20,691 nt of DNA from JANLSO01 sp031362405 (lineage in GTDB: Bacteria > Actinomycetota > Thermoleophilia > Miltoncostaeales > Miltoncostaeaceae), in contig JANLSO010000160.1 of the NCBI GenBank assembly GCA_031362405.1, positions 1-20,691 on the forward strand, written 5' to 3'. Under the pieces are notes generated by a model, which was given only the letters and a program-made list of their open reading frames with translations, ran no database searches and was not told where the DNA came from. The stretch's first letter is position 1. The number at the start of each line of letters is the position of its first letter. Shown here piece by piece: positions 14,021 through 20,691 of this stretch. A program made the translations under genes and the position numbers.

Positions 14021-15867
14021 CGATTACCTTCTGCCGGCGGGCAACCGGACCGGCCCCCGGTCTTCGCGGATCGGGCATCACGATCGTCGAGGTCGCCGAT
14101 CTCGGTGAAGCGGCGGCGGCGGCGTTAATCAGCGACGGGCTGCTCGGTGTCGAGGCCGATGGCACCGGCACTCACGCGGTGGCATGGATCGTGGCACCCG
14201 ACGACGCCCTCGTCCTTCTCGCACGTGGCGTTGCGGGATGGCGGATCACGGTGCGCCACACCGGTACGCGTGCCGAGGTGCTCGATGCCGTAGCCCGTAC
14301 CGGCGCGCGGTTTCTGCGCACTGATCTCGAGCGGGTTGCCGAGGCGGCGAGCATCACTGACCTGCCCGCCCTTCACTCGGTCGTCTCGGTGGCGGTCAGC
14401 GACCTCGATGAGGCGGTTGAGGCAGCCCGTGCCGGTGCCGGGGACCTTATCGTCGGCGCCTGGACGGATGAGCAGCTCGGGGCGCTGCGCGAGGCCCTGG
14501 CTCCTGCGCGTCTAGTCGAGCGCGTCGCGCTGCCGCTCGGGGTCGAAATCGACGCGGCCCGTAAGTGCATGACCCGCCCGGTGTTCACGGCGTGGTGCAA
14601 CCAGATCGATGGTTCCGGTGCCGCACGGCCGCGGTACGAATGGGCCCCGGGCAAGGACCTTCACGCGCCGGTTCCCGGAGGGCGCCTGTCGGCGCAGTGG
14701 GCGGATCGTGCATGGCTCGACGGGACATCAGAGCAAGGTCTCGAGCACCTGCACCCCACCCTTGCCGGCATCCTCGAGCGGTCCCTCGAGGGTCGAGCAC
14801 CGAGCCGCGACGAGATCGAGGTGCTGTTTACCGCTCGTGGCGGTGAGGTCGAGGCGATCGCCCATGTAGCCGACACCCTGCGTGCGCGCCACTGCGGCGA
14901 TGTCGTCACGTACGTCATCAACCGGAACATCAACTACACCAACCAGTGCTACTTCCGGTGCGGCTTTTGCGGGTTCTCACGTGGCCCCAAGAGCCTTAAC
15001 CTGCGTGGTGACCCATACATCCTCGAGGTGCACGAGGTCGTCCACCGGTCGGTGGAGGCATGGGAACGCGGGGCCACCGAGGTCTGTCTGCAGGGTGGCA
15101 TCCACCCCGATTTCACCGGGAACTTCTACGCCTCGGTGCTGGAGGCGATCAAGGCGCGGCTGCCCGAGATGCACGTCCACGGCTTCACGCCCCTGGAGGT
15201 CTGGCAGGGCGCCACGACCCTCGGCCTCAGTGTCCGGGAGTTCCTGACCCGTCTGCGTGACGCCGGGCTTGGCACCCTGCCCGGCACCGCGGCGGAGATT
15301 CTCGATGACGAAGTGCGCCTCTATCTGTGCCCCGACAAGGTCCGCACGTCCGAGTGGGCCGATGTGATGATCACCGCCCATGAGCTCGGGCTGCGTGCCA
15401 CCACGACGATGATGTTTGGGCACATCGACCATCCACGATCCTGGGCGAATCATCTGGAGGTGCTGCGGCAGATCCAGCGGCGCACCGGTGGTTTCACCGA
15501 GTTCGTGCCGCTGCCGTTCGTGCACATGGGCTCCCCCATCTACCTGCAGGGAAAGTCGCGGCCCGGGCCGACGTGGGACGAGGTCGTCTTGGTCCACGCC
15601 GTCGGGCGGATCGCGTTGGATGGCCTGATCCCGAATATTCAGGCCAGCTGGGTGAAGCTCGGCCTGGAAGGTGGCGCACGGCTACTGAACGCCGGGTGCA
15701 ACGACTTCGGCGGCACCCTGATGAACGAGAACATCTCCCGAGCCTCAGGTGCCTCTCATGGGCAGCTGGCCACCCCCCAGGAGATCGAGGCCGCGATCCG
15801 TGGCGCGGGGCGCGTTCCCGCCCGGCGCAACACCGTCTACGAAATCCTCGAAGCCACCGCGTCTTAA
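14017..15867 (+). CDS. cofH: Fo synthase subunit CofH with a long N-terminal extension
   Basis: CofH works with CofG, condensing tyrosine with 5-amino-6-(ribitylamino)uracil in a radical-SAM reaction. Residues about 248-616 are a full CofH: NRNINYTNQCYFRCGFC with the cluster cysteines Cys311, Cys315 and Cys318, EVCLQGGIHPDFTGNFY, MHVHGFTPLEV, PGTAAEILDDEVR, TTTMMFGHIDHP, RTGGFTEFVPLPFVHMGSP, IQASWVKLG and GCNDFGGTLMNENISRASG. The first 240 residues are extra. They look like a soluble alpha/beta domain (strands such as HAVAWIVA, WRITVRH and DLIVGAW alternating with Ala-rich helices), then a segment with Cys184 and Cys194. I do not recognise it. A typical CofH has about 370 residues. The GTG start has GGAGG close upstream and overlaps the cofG stop. 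Confidence 0.93.
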   Translation: MTITFCRRATGPAPGLRGSGITIVEVADLGEAAAAALISDGLLGVEADGTGTHAVAWIVAPDDALVLLARGVAGWRITVRHTGTRAEVLDAVARTGARFLRTDLERVAEAASITDLPALHSVVSVAVSDLDEAVEAARAGAGDLIVGAWTDEQLGALREALAPARLVERVALPLGVEIDAARKCMTRPVFTAWCNQIDGSGAARPRYEWAPGKDLHAPVPGGRLSAQWADRAWLDGTSEQGLEHLHPTLAGILERSLEGRAPSRDEIEVLFTARGGEVEAIAHVADTLRARHCGDVVTYVINRNINYTNQCYFRCGFCGFSRGPKSLNLRGDPYILEVHEVVHRSVEAWERGATEVCLQGGIHPDFTGNFYASVLEAIKARLPEMHVHGFTPLEVWQGATTLGLSVREFLTRLRDAGLGTLPGTAAEILDDEVRLYLCPDKVRTSEWADVMITAHELGLRATTTMMFGHIDHPRSWANHLEVLRQIQRRTGGFTEFVPLPFVHMGSPIYLQGKSRPGPTWDEVVLVHAVGRIALDGLIPNIQASWVKLGLEGGARLLNAGCNDFGGTLMNENISRASGASHGQLATPQEIEAAIRGAGRVPARRNTVYEILEATAS

Positions 15868-15876
15868 AGAGGCGCG

Positions 15877-16088
15877 CATCGCCGTCGATCAGCCGCTCAA
15901 GATCTCCCAGCAGCGTCGGGTCCGTCGCTGTCAGCGGCCTACGTCCGGCCCCAGGTCGGCGCACGCGTCCGGTTCCGGCGACTCACCAGACGCCAGCTCG
16001 CGGCGGCCACCCACAACCGCAGACCGCGCTCGTCAAGCCGACCAGCCAGCAGCCGGATCTTGGCCCCGATTGGCTCCTCGCAGTCCAC
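15877..16088 (-). pseudogene. decayed N-terminal fragment of an ISAzo13-like transposase
   Basis: Between the convergent cofH and reductase genes the minus strand reads, in changing frames, as pieces of an ISAzo13-family transposase N-terminus. From GTG 16088 come VDCEEPIGAKIRLLAGRLDERGLRLWVAAAS, then the linker LASGESPEPDA in a second frame, then VRRPGAGRRPLTATDPTLLGDLERLIDGD in a third. The segment that normally holds the helix-turn-helix between the first two is missing, and the fragment stops at the cofH 3' end, so the catalytic domain is lost. The match is from memory of the family's conserved opening (LDERxxRLWxAAEA, RRPGGGRKPLTxTDPxLLxxLExL). It is a non-functional fossil. The remaining bases to 16160 hold nothing that I recognise. 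Confidence 0.65.
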
Positions 16089-16160
16089 AAGACCAACATT
16101 TGTCGCCGAACCCCTACGACTTCCACCCCTCAGCGCCTTTATTTATGCGCGGATCATTGG

Positions 16161-17591
16161 TTAGCTCTCGCTGGCGGTGCTTTTTTTGTGTTCGCGTAGG
16201 GCCCGCAGCATCTCGTCGACCTGACTGAACTTCAGCCGCGGCCGGTCGCCGGCCTGCTGACCGCGCTGCTGTTCCAGCAGATCGATGAGTTGCCAGTCTT
16301 CATACGAGACGAAATCGCGGCGGCGTTCGGAAAGCAACCGTTCCAGCACCGCCCGACTTGGCACCTCGGCCTTGTGGAGTGCCCCGCTGCGCAGGTCCTC
16401 CAGCAGCGACTCGACGGTTTCCTGGGAGTCGGGTTTGTTGGTGCCGATGATCCCGCGCGGTCCGCGTTTGATCCAGCCGACCACGTATTCACCCGCGATG
16501 TGTTCGCCGGAGGTCGGGTCGACGATCCGCCCGACCCGGTTCGGAATGACCCCCGCCATCGCGTCAAACGGCACGCCAGGAAGCGGAACACCCTGGTAGC
16601 CGATCGCCCGGAACACCAGATCCACCGGCAACGTCTCGAGGTGGTCGGTGATGCGCGCGCGCAGGGCGTGGTCCTCCCCGCGGTAGAGCTCGTTGTGGGC
16701 GATCACGAGCGACTCAACCCGTTCGGTGCCGATGATCTCGATCGGCGAGACGAGAAAACGTAGGACGATCCGCGTGGGGTGGCCCATCACGGGGCGCGCG
16801 GCGAGCTCACCCAGCACCTTGAGGTTCGCGTCCCGGGTGCGCTCGGGGCTACGGTCGACCTGGTGTTGGCTGACCGGGTCGAGGATGAGATCGGCCGGGT
16901 CAATGATGAGATCGACGTTGGGGATCTCCCCTAGTTCGCGCAACTCCTTGGTGGAGAACGCGGCCTGGGCGGGGCCGCGACGCCCGAGCACGACGATCTC
17001 ACGGATCCGACTCCCCGAAAGCGCCCGCAGGGCATGCTCGGCGATGTCGGTTTGGGCAAGGGCGTCTACGGGGCTGGCGAGGATCCGTGCCAGGTCCATG
17101 GCGACGTTGCCGTTACCGACGACCACGGCACGCTTCCCCGAGAGGTCGAAGCTCAGTGACCGGAAATCGGGGTGCGCGTTGTACCAGCCGACGAACTCGG
17201 TTGCCGAGTGGCTGCCTGGCAGATATTCACGGGGGATGCCCATACGGCGATCGGTGCGTGCCCCGACCGCGTAGATGATCGCGTGGTAGTACGCCGACAG
17301 GTCGGCGTGAGTGAGGTCCCGACCGAGCTCGACGTTTCCAAAGAAGCGGAACTCGGGGTGCGCGGCGATCTTGTCGTAGACACGCGTGACCGACTTGATC
17401 TTCTGGTGATCGGGGGCGACACCGCCGCGGACCAGGCCGAAGGGGGTCGGTAGCCGGTCGTACATGTCGACCTGCACCATCAGGTCGTCTTGACTTTGCA
17501 AATGCTCGGCGGCATAGAACCCCGAGGGACCCGATCCGATGACGGCGACACGCAACGGGTGATCAGGGGTTCCGGGGGATGCGGGAGTCAT
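16161..17591 (-). CDS. FprA-like NADPH-ferredoxin reductase (adrenodoxin reductase type)
   Basis: This 476-residue FAD enzyme moves electrons between NADPH and ferredoxin. Residues 13-28 hold the FAD-binding VAVIGSGPSGFYAAE, then DRLPTPFGLVRGGVAPDHQKIK. The NADP domain shows VVGNGNVAMDLARIL (from 157) and RRGPAQAAFS (about 205-214). GWIKRGPRGIIGTNKPDSQETV near the C-terminus is diagnostic of mycobacterial FprA and adrenodoxin reductase. The ATG at 17591 has AGGAG upstream; the longer frame is antisense noise inside cofE and was dropped. It follows cofE by 40 bp and is probably the last gene of the cofD-cofC-cofE unit. It could reduce the ferredoxin that drives CofG and CofH. That link is inference; such reductases also serve P450s. 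Confidence 0.93.
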   Translation of the reverse strand: MTPASPGTPDHPLRVAVIGSGPSGFYAAEHLQSQDDLMVQVDMYDRLPTPFGLVRGGVAPDHQKIKSVTRVYDKIAAHPEFRFFGNVELGRDLTHADLSAYYHAIIYAVGARTDRRMGIPREYLPGSHSATEFVGWYNAHPDFRSLSFDLSGKRAVVVGNGNVAMDLARILASPVDALAQTDIAEHALRALSGSRIREIVVLGRRGPAQAAFSTKELRELGEIPNVDLIIDPADLILDPVSQHQVDRSPERTRDANLKVLGELAARPVMGHPTRIVLRFLVSPIEIIGTERVESLVIAHNELYRGEDHALRARITDHLETLPVDLVFRAIGYQGVPLPGVPFDAMAGVIPNRVGRIVDPTSGEHIAGEYVVGWIKRGPRGIIGTNKPDSQETVESLLEDLRSGALHKAEVPSRAVLERLLSERRRDFVSYEDWQLIDLLEQQRGQQAGDRPRLKFSQVDEMLRALREHKKSTASES

Positions 17592-17631
17592 CGGTCTCCT
17601 GGATGCAGGGCGGGTCGAAGAACGCCGGAGC

Positions 17632-18405
17632 CTATCCGGATCGTCCACCCCGGTCGACGTCCGCATGAAGGAACAGGTCATGTTCGGCACGGCGCACCAG
17701 ATCTTGAGCGGTTCCCGGTGCCGGTGTCGTTTCAAACCCCGAGGCGACCACCACCGGGCTGCCCCCGCCTTTGGGCATGAAGATTCCCGACACGGCCGCA
17801 AGCTCATCGGCAAGGGCCTGCTCGGTGGCGATGAGAACCCGTCCCTCACGGTCGGCCTCCCCACGGCGGTCCATGACCGCCTCCAGGCCCGCGACACCGA
17901 TGGCGATGTTCACAAGGCCCCGTCGAAACGCACGCCCGTGGGTGTCGGTGACGATCACCCCGACCCGCCCGCCAACGGCCCGTGACACCGCGACCTGCAG
18001 ACCCCGGGCCGAGGCATCCGGGTCGGTCGGCAAGAGGATCACCCAGCCGGCGGGGGCGTTGGAGCTGTCGATCCCCGCGTTCGCGCAGACAAAGCCGTGA
18101 TGGGTGCGACAGATCACCGTCGATCCGCGACGCCGCACGATCGCGGCGCTCTCGGTGAGGATCAGCTCACACAACTGCGGTGACTTGCCCGTGAGTTCGG
18201 CGAGTTGCACGGCGGCGGCACTCGCACTTACCGCCGACAGCTCGATCATCCGGCCCTCGGCCTTGCTGACCACCTTGTGGGCGATCATCAGGGTGTCACC
18301 GGCCTGCACGCCTTGCTCGACGCACTGCCGGGCGATGAGCCCGGCCAGGTCGTCGCCCGCATGCACCTCGGGGATCCCGGAAAGGGACCAGACCCGCATC
18401 GTCAC
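17632..18405 (-). CDS. cofE: coenzyme F420:L-glutamate ligase CofE
   Basis: CofE adds L-glutamates to F420-0 with GTP, forming F420-1 and higher. The protein of about 257 residues has the family marks SLSGIPEVHAGDDLAGLI, AHKVVSKAEGR, HHGFVCANAGIDSSNAP (metal/nucleotide loop), LLPTDPDASA and DTHGRAFRRGLVNIAIG. It ends after this domain: the C-terminal nitroreductase-like half of actinobacterial FbiB, which reduces dehydro-F420-0, is absent. The start is probably GTG 18405, which overlaps the cofC stop (GTGA) and has GGAG six bases upstream; ATG 18399 is the alternative. DTHGRAFRRG differs from the commoner D-T-x-G-R-P-W-R. Confidence 0.93.
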   Translation of the reverse strand: MTMRVWSLSGIPEVHAGDDLAGLIARQCVEQGVQAGDTLMIAHKVVSKAEGRMIELSAVSASAAAVQLAELTGKSPQLCELILTESAAIVRRRGSTVICRTHHGFVCANAGIDSSNAPAGWVILLPTDPDASARGLQVAVSRAVGGRVGVIVTDTHGRAFRRGLVNIAIGVAGLEAVMDRRGEADREGRVLIATEQALADELAAVSGIFMPKGGGSPVVVASGFETTPAPGTAQDLVRRAEHDLFLHADVDRGGRSG

Positions 18406-19073
18406 AGGACGCTCCCGGTGCGCAGCCGCTCGGCGACGCCGCGACGGGCGCAGATTTCCTGAGCGATTCCCGGGCTGCCGCCGGCGATGAAGGTGGCCAG
18501 ATCCGCCGGGGTGTCGACGTCGAGGGCGATGGCCGGGCATTCGAGCTCATGCAGTGCGACGTGGCGGCGTATCGCCTGATCACGGTGCCGGACACGCGAG
18601 CCGATCCCCAACTCGGGAACAAAGATGTCGGGTGGCCATACGAGCAGAGCGTTGGTTCCGGTGCCGTCGTGGGAGGGCACCAGCGTCACGCCTTCGTGCT
18701 CGGTCGCGGTGGCGATCACCGCCTCCAGATCCGCGACACGGGCTACCGGAAGATCCGCGGTCAACACCAACGCGGCGTCGGCACCGAACTCGATCACCGC
18801 CGACAGGCCACGGATCACGGCGGGGTTCATGCCCTGCGGCGGCGTGTGGTCGGCGATCACCCGGGCACCGTGGGCGCGCGCGAGGTCGGCGGCCTCCGGG
18901 TCGGCGGTCACCACCAACACCTCGGCGAGGCCCGCGGTGGCGTGGCATGTGGAAAGGACATCGGCCAGCATCCCCATCTGCAGCTCACGGCGCGTCGGCG
19001 CGTCGAGGACGCCGGCAAGTCGTCCAAGGGCGACGCCCAGAGGCTTCACCGGAACGATGCCGACAACCTTCAC
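18402..19073 (-). CDS. cofC: phospholactate/PEP guanylyltransferase CofC (FbiD)
   Basis: This 223-residue nucleotidyltransferase activates a three-carbon phospho-acid with GTP to supply CofD. The substrate is 2-phospho-L-lactate in archaea, phosphoenolpyruvate in mycobacteria and 3-phosphoglycerate in some bacteria. Family features in order: VGIVPVKPLGVALGRLAG (the GTP-binding start, where KSRL is common but GRL is seen), MLADVLSTC, VLVVTADPEA, GMNPAVIRGL, VLTADLP (metal-binding Asp), LVPSHDGTGTNALLV and GSRVRHRDQA. Substrate choice cannot be settled by eye. The GTG at 19073 overlaps the cofD stop (GTGA); the 37 residues upstream in frame are Arg-rich antisense-like sequence and were excluded. 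Confidence 0.9.
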   Translation of the reverse strand: MKVVGIVPVKPLGVALGRLAGVLDAPTRRELQMGMLADVLSTCHATAGLAEVLVVTADPEAADLARAHGARVIADHTPPQGMNPAVIRGLSAVIEFGADAALVLTADLPVARVADLEAVIATATEHEGVTLVPSHDGTGTNALLVWPPDIFVPELGIGSRVRHRDQAIRRHVALHELECPAIALDVDTPADLATFIAGGSPGIAQEICARRGVAERLRTGSVL

Positions 19074-19996
19074 CCGGCGACGGTCTCGAGCACGTGCTCG
19101 GCCAGACGGGCGCGCGCCGGGCGGTCGGGCATCAGGGCGTCGGCGAGCACCGGCCGCACACCGAGCGCCTCGATCGCGGCGCACTCCGCCTCATCGGTTC
19201 GGTCGAGCACGAACGTGGCCGCGACATCGGCGTAGATGCGGGCCATCTGGGTGGCCGAGCACTCCGGATAACCGGCCCCGGCAAGGAACCTGTGGGCGGG
19301 GCCCTCCACGGGTTTGCGACCGATAATCGGGCTGACCGCGATGCAGTCCACGCGGCGTGCCTGGACGGCGGCGCGGACGCCAGGGACGGCAAGGATCGTC
19401 CCGATCGACACGACCGGGCTCGACGGGCAGATCACGATCCGCTCGGCCGCGGCGATCGCCTCCAGCACCCCGGGCACCGGGTGGGTGGCCTCGACACCCT
19501 CCAGCTGAATGTGGGTGATGTCCTCCGAGGCGCCGTGTTTGACCAGGTACTCCTGGAAGGTCCGATCGCCACCCGGAGTCGTAATGCGCGTACGTACCGG
19601 TTCATCACACATCGGAAACAGCCGTGCCTCAACCCCAAGGTGCCCGCACAACTCATCGACGATCACGTGAAGGGGGGCGCCCTCCGACATACGGACAGTG
19701 CGAAAAAGGTGCGTGGCGAGATCCCTGTCGCCCAGGCCGAACCAGGTCTCACGCCCATAGGTCGCAAGGCCCTCCAGGCACCGAAAGCCGTCATCCGCGT
19801 AGCCCCACCCGCGGCCATCGACGACGCCGGCCAGGGTGTAGGTGCAGATGTCCAGGTCCGGGCAGACCCGCAGCCCGTAGAAGTCACCGTCATCGGCGGT
19901 GTTGACGATCGCCGCGAGGTTTGGCCCGCCAACGACCTGCTGCAGGCCGTCGAGCATCTTCGATCCGCCTGTACCTCCCGACAGGGCCAGGATCAC
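19070..19996 (-). CDS. cofD: CofD (FbiA), phospho-acid transferase to Fo
   Basis: CofD transfers the activated phospho-acid from CofC's product to Fo, giving F420-0 or dehydro-F420-0. The protein of about 308 residues shows the family motifs LSGGTGGSKMLDGL (nucleotide loop), VNTADDGDFYGLRVCPDLDICTYTLAG, GWGYADDGFR, TWFGLGDRDLATHLFRT, CPSSPVVSIGTILAVPGVRAAV and VSPIIGRKPVEGPA. Two positions differ from what I remember as common: CPSSP for PSNP and IIGRKP for IVGGKP. GTG 19996 directly before the first strand is the likeliest start (TTG 20002 is possible); no strong ribosome site is seen. The open frame reaches 20101, but that part overlaps the upstream transporter. It is followed by cofC with a four-base overlap. 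Confidence 0.93.
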   Translation of the reverse strand: MILALSGGTGGSKMLDGLQQVVGGPNLAAIVNTADDGDFYGLRVCPDLDICTYTLAGVVDGRGWGYADDGFRCLEGLATYGRETWFGLGDRDLATHLFRTVRMSEGAPLHVIVDELCGHLGVEARLFPMCDEPVRTRITTPGGDRTFQEYLVKHGASEDITHIQLEGVEATHPVPGVLEAIAAAERIVICPSSPVVSIGTILAVPGVRAAVQARRVDCIAVSPIIGRKPVEGPAHRFLAGAGYPECSATQMARIYADVAATFVLDRTDEAECAAIEALGVRPVLADALMPDRPARARLAEHVLETVAG

Positions 19997-20021
19997 GGGC
20001 AAAGTGCGGGCGGTCGAGGGG

Positions 20022-20691
20022 TCACGGGGATGCCCATGATGGTACCAACCGGGGTGCGCGGCGGCCGGCAAGGACAAGCCACAGCCCGAGCGATACCGCA
20101 ATCATCCCTACAGCCAGCCGCAGGGTCGGTGTCTCACCCAAAAGTGGCCATGCACTGAGCACGCCGACGATCGGCACAAGGAAGAACCAGGCCGATACCT
20201 CCCCGGCGGGTGCCTGGCCGAGCGCGATGTAGAAGAGCACCAGCGGGGCCGCCGAACCCACCGCGGCAAGGCCGGCGACGAGCGCCACCGTGGAGATGCC
20301 CACGCCCCCGCCGACTGGTTCGAATACGAACCCCACCACGCAGAGAACCACGCCACCGATCGCCATCTGCCACCCCGCCAACGGCACCGCTCCCCCACTG
20401 CCGCGCACCCCGCGGGCGGCGACAATCGTGCCGATCCCCCAGGCCAGCGAACCGGCAACGACAACGAGTGCGTCCACCGACAGCCGCGGCGGCCATCCGG
20501 TGCCTTCAAGCACGACGATCGCCGCGCCGGCAAAGCCGACCCCAAGGCCGAGCCACTGCCGTCGGCGAAGGGTCTCGCCAAGGGCAAGAACCCCGAGAGC
20601 GGCGACAAACAGCGGATCCGTGTTCGCCAAGACCGCTGCGACACCGGCACCGGCGCGCGCGATGCCCCAAAAGGTCGCCCCGTAGAACAGG
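20022..20691 (-). CDS. EamA/DMT-superfamily transporter, partial (5' end outside window)
   Basis: This is the C-terminal two thirds of a drug/metabolite-transporter family membrane protein. The frame is open to the window edge. It holds the end of the first EamA repeat (LFYGATFWGIARAGAGVAAVLANTDPLFVAALGVLALGETL, typical of the family) and the whole second repeat of five hydrophobic segments, ending with the matching LLGETPTLRLAVGMIAVSLGLWLV. The stop lies about 25 bases before the cofD start, same strand, so it may head or belong to the F420 operon. Substrate is unknown; EamA proteins export amino acids, nucleosides or similar small molecules. Confidence 0.88.
   Translation of the reverse strand, partial: LFYGATFWGIARAGAGVAAVLANTDPLFVAALGVLALGETLRRRQWLGLGVGFAGAAIVVLEGTGWPPRLSVDALVVVAGSLAWGIGTIVAARGVRGSGGAVPLAGWQMAIGGVVLCVVGFVFEPVGGGVGISTVALVAGLAAVGSAAPLVLFYIALGQAPAGEVSAWFFLVPIVGVLSAWPLLGETPTLRLAVGMIAVSLGLWLVLAGRRAPRLVPSWASP

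Noticed and set aside
12809..15867. cofG and cofH as one broken FbiC fusion
   Set aside because: cofG has its own stop, cofH has its own start with a ribosome site and a four-base overlap, and the intervening domain is unlike the FbiC linker, so two genes are more likely than a frameshift.
15494..15964. 156-residue minus-strand frame ending inside cofH as a genuine gene
   Set aside because: Only its first 30 or so residues look like transposase; the rest is antisense to cofH. It is treated as part of the transposase fossil.
1..20691. CRISPR arrays, tRNA or rRNA genes, prophage or defence-system genes
   Set aside because: No regularly spaced repeats, no recognisable RNA gene sequence and no nuclease, capsid or integrase motifs were seen; the toxin-antitoxin pair is the only item of that kind.

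Overview
The window is G+C-rich and codes densely on both strands. It looks like a chromosomal segment of an actinomycetote. The signs are frequent GTG starts, four-base stop/start overlaps, an FprA-type NADPH-ferredoxin reductase, an IclR regulator, a MaoC-like hydratase and coenzyme F420 biosynthesis genes. CofG and CofH are separate proteins rather than one FbiC fusion, and CofE lacks the nitroreductase-like half of mycobacterial FbiB. This points away from mycobacteria and Streptomyces towards another branch of the phylum. That placement is inference.

Left part (1-5060). On the minus strand, a PrmA-like methyltransferase overlaps an MFS transporter. A divergent aldehyde dehydrogenase starts about 20 bp away on the plus strand. 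Next, all on the minus strand, come an unrecognised protein made of two tandem copies of one unit, a cyclophilin, and a Phd/YefM-RelE type toxin-antitoxin pair with two TGTACA operator boxes.

Middle part (5073-11780). A GMC flavoprotein oxidoreductase lies downstream of an SDR dehydrogenase that is broken by a one-base deletion. An acyl-CoA dehydrogenase is divergent from them. A strong hairpin separates it from a small helix-turn-helix/coiled-coil protein. Further minus-strand genes follow: a MaoC-family hydratase, a PLP aminotransferase and an IclR regulator. The theme is acyl-CoA, alcohol and aldehyde metabolism.

Right part (12003-20691). This is an F420 biosynthesis region in two convergent transcription units. 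On the plus strand an enoyl-CoA hydratase, cofG and cofH are joined by stop/start overlaps; together CofG and CofH make the Fo chromophore. On the minus strand the order of transcription is an EamA-type transporter (cut by the window edge), cofD, cofC, cofE and an FprA-like ferredoxin reductase. CofC and CofD activate and attach the phospho-acid moiety to Fo, CofE adds glutamates, and the reductase could feed electrons to the radical-SAM pair. CofH carries about 240 extra N-terminal residues that I do not recognise, which is the most novel item here. Between the two units lies a decayed fragment that reads as the N-terminus of an ISAzo13-like transposase. I saw no rRNA, tRNA or CRISPR array.
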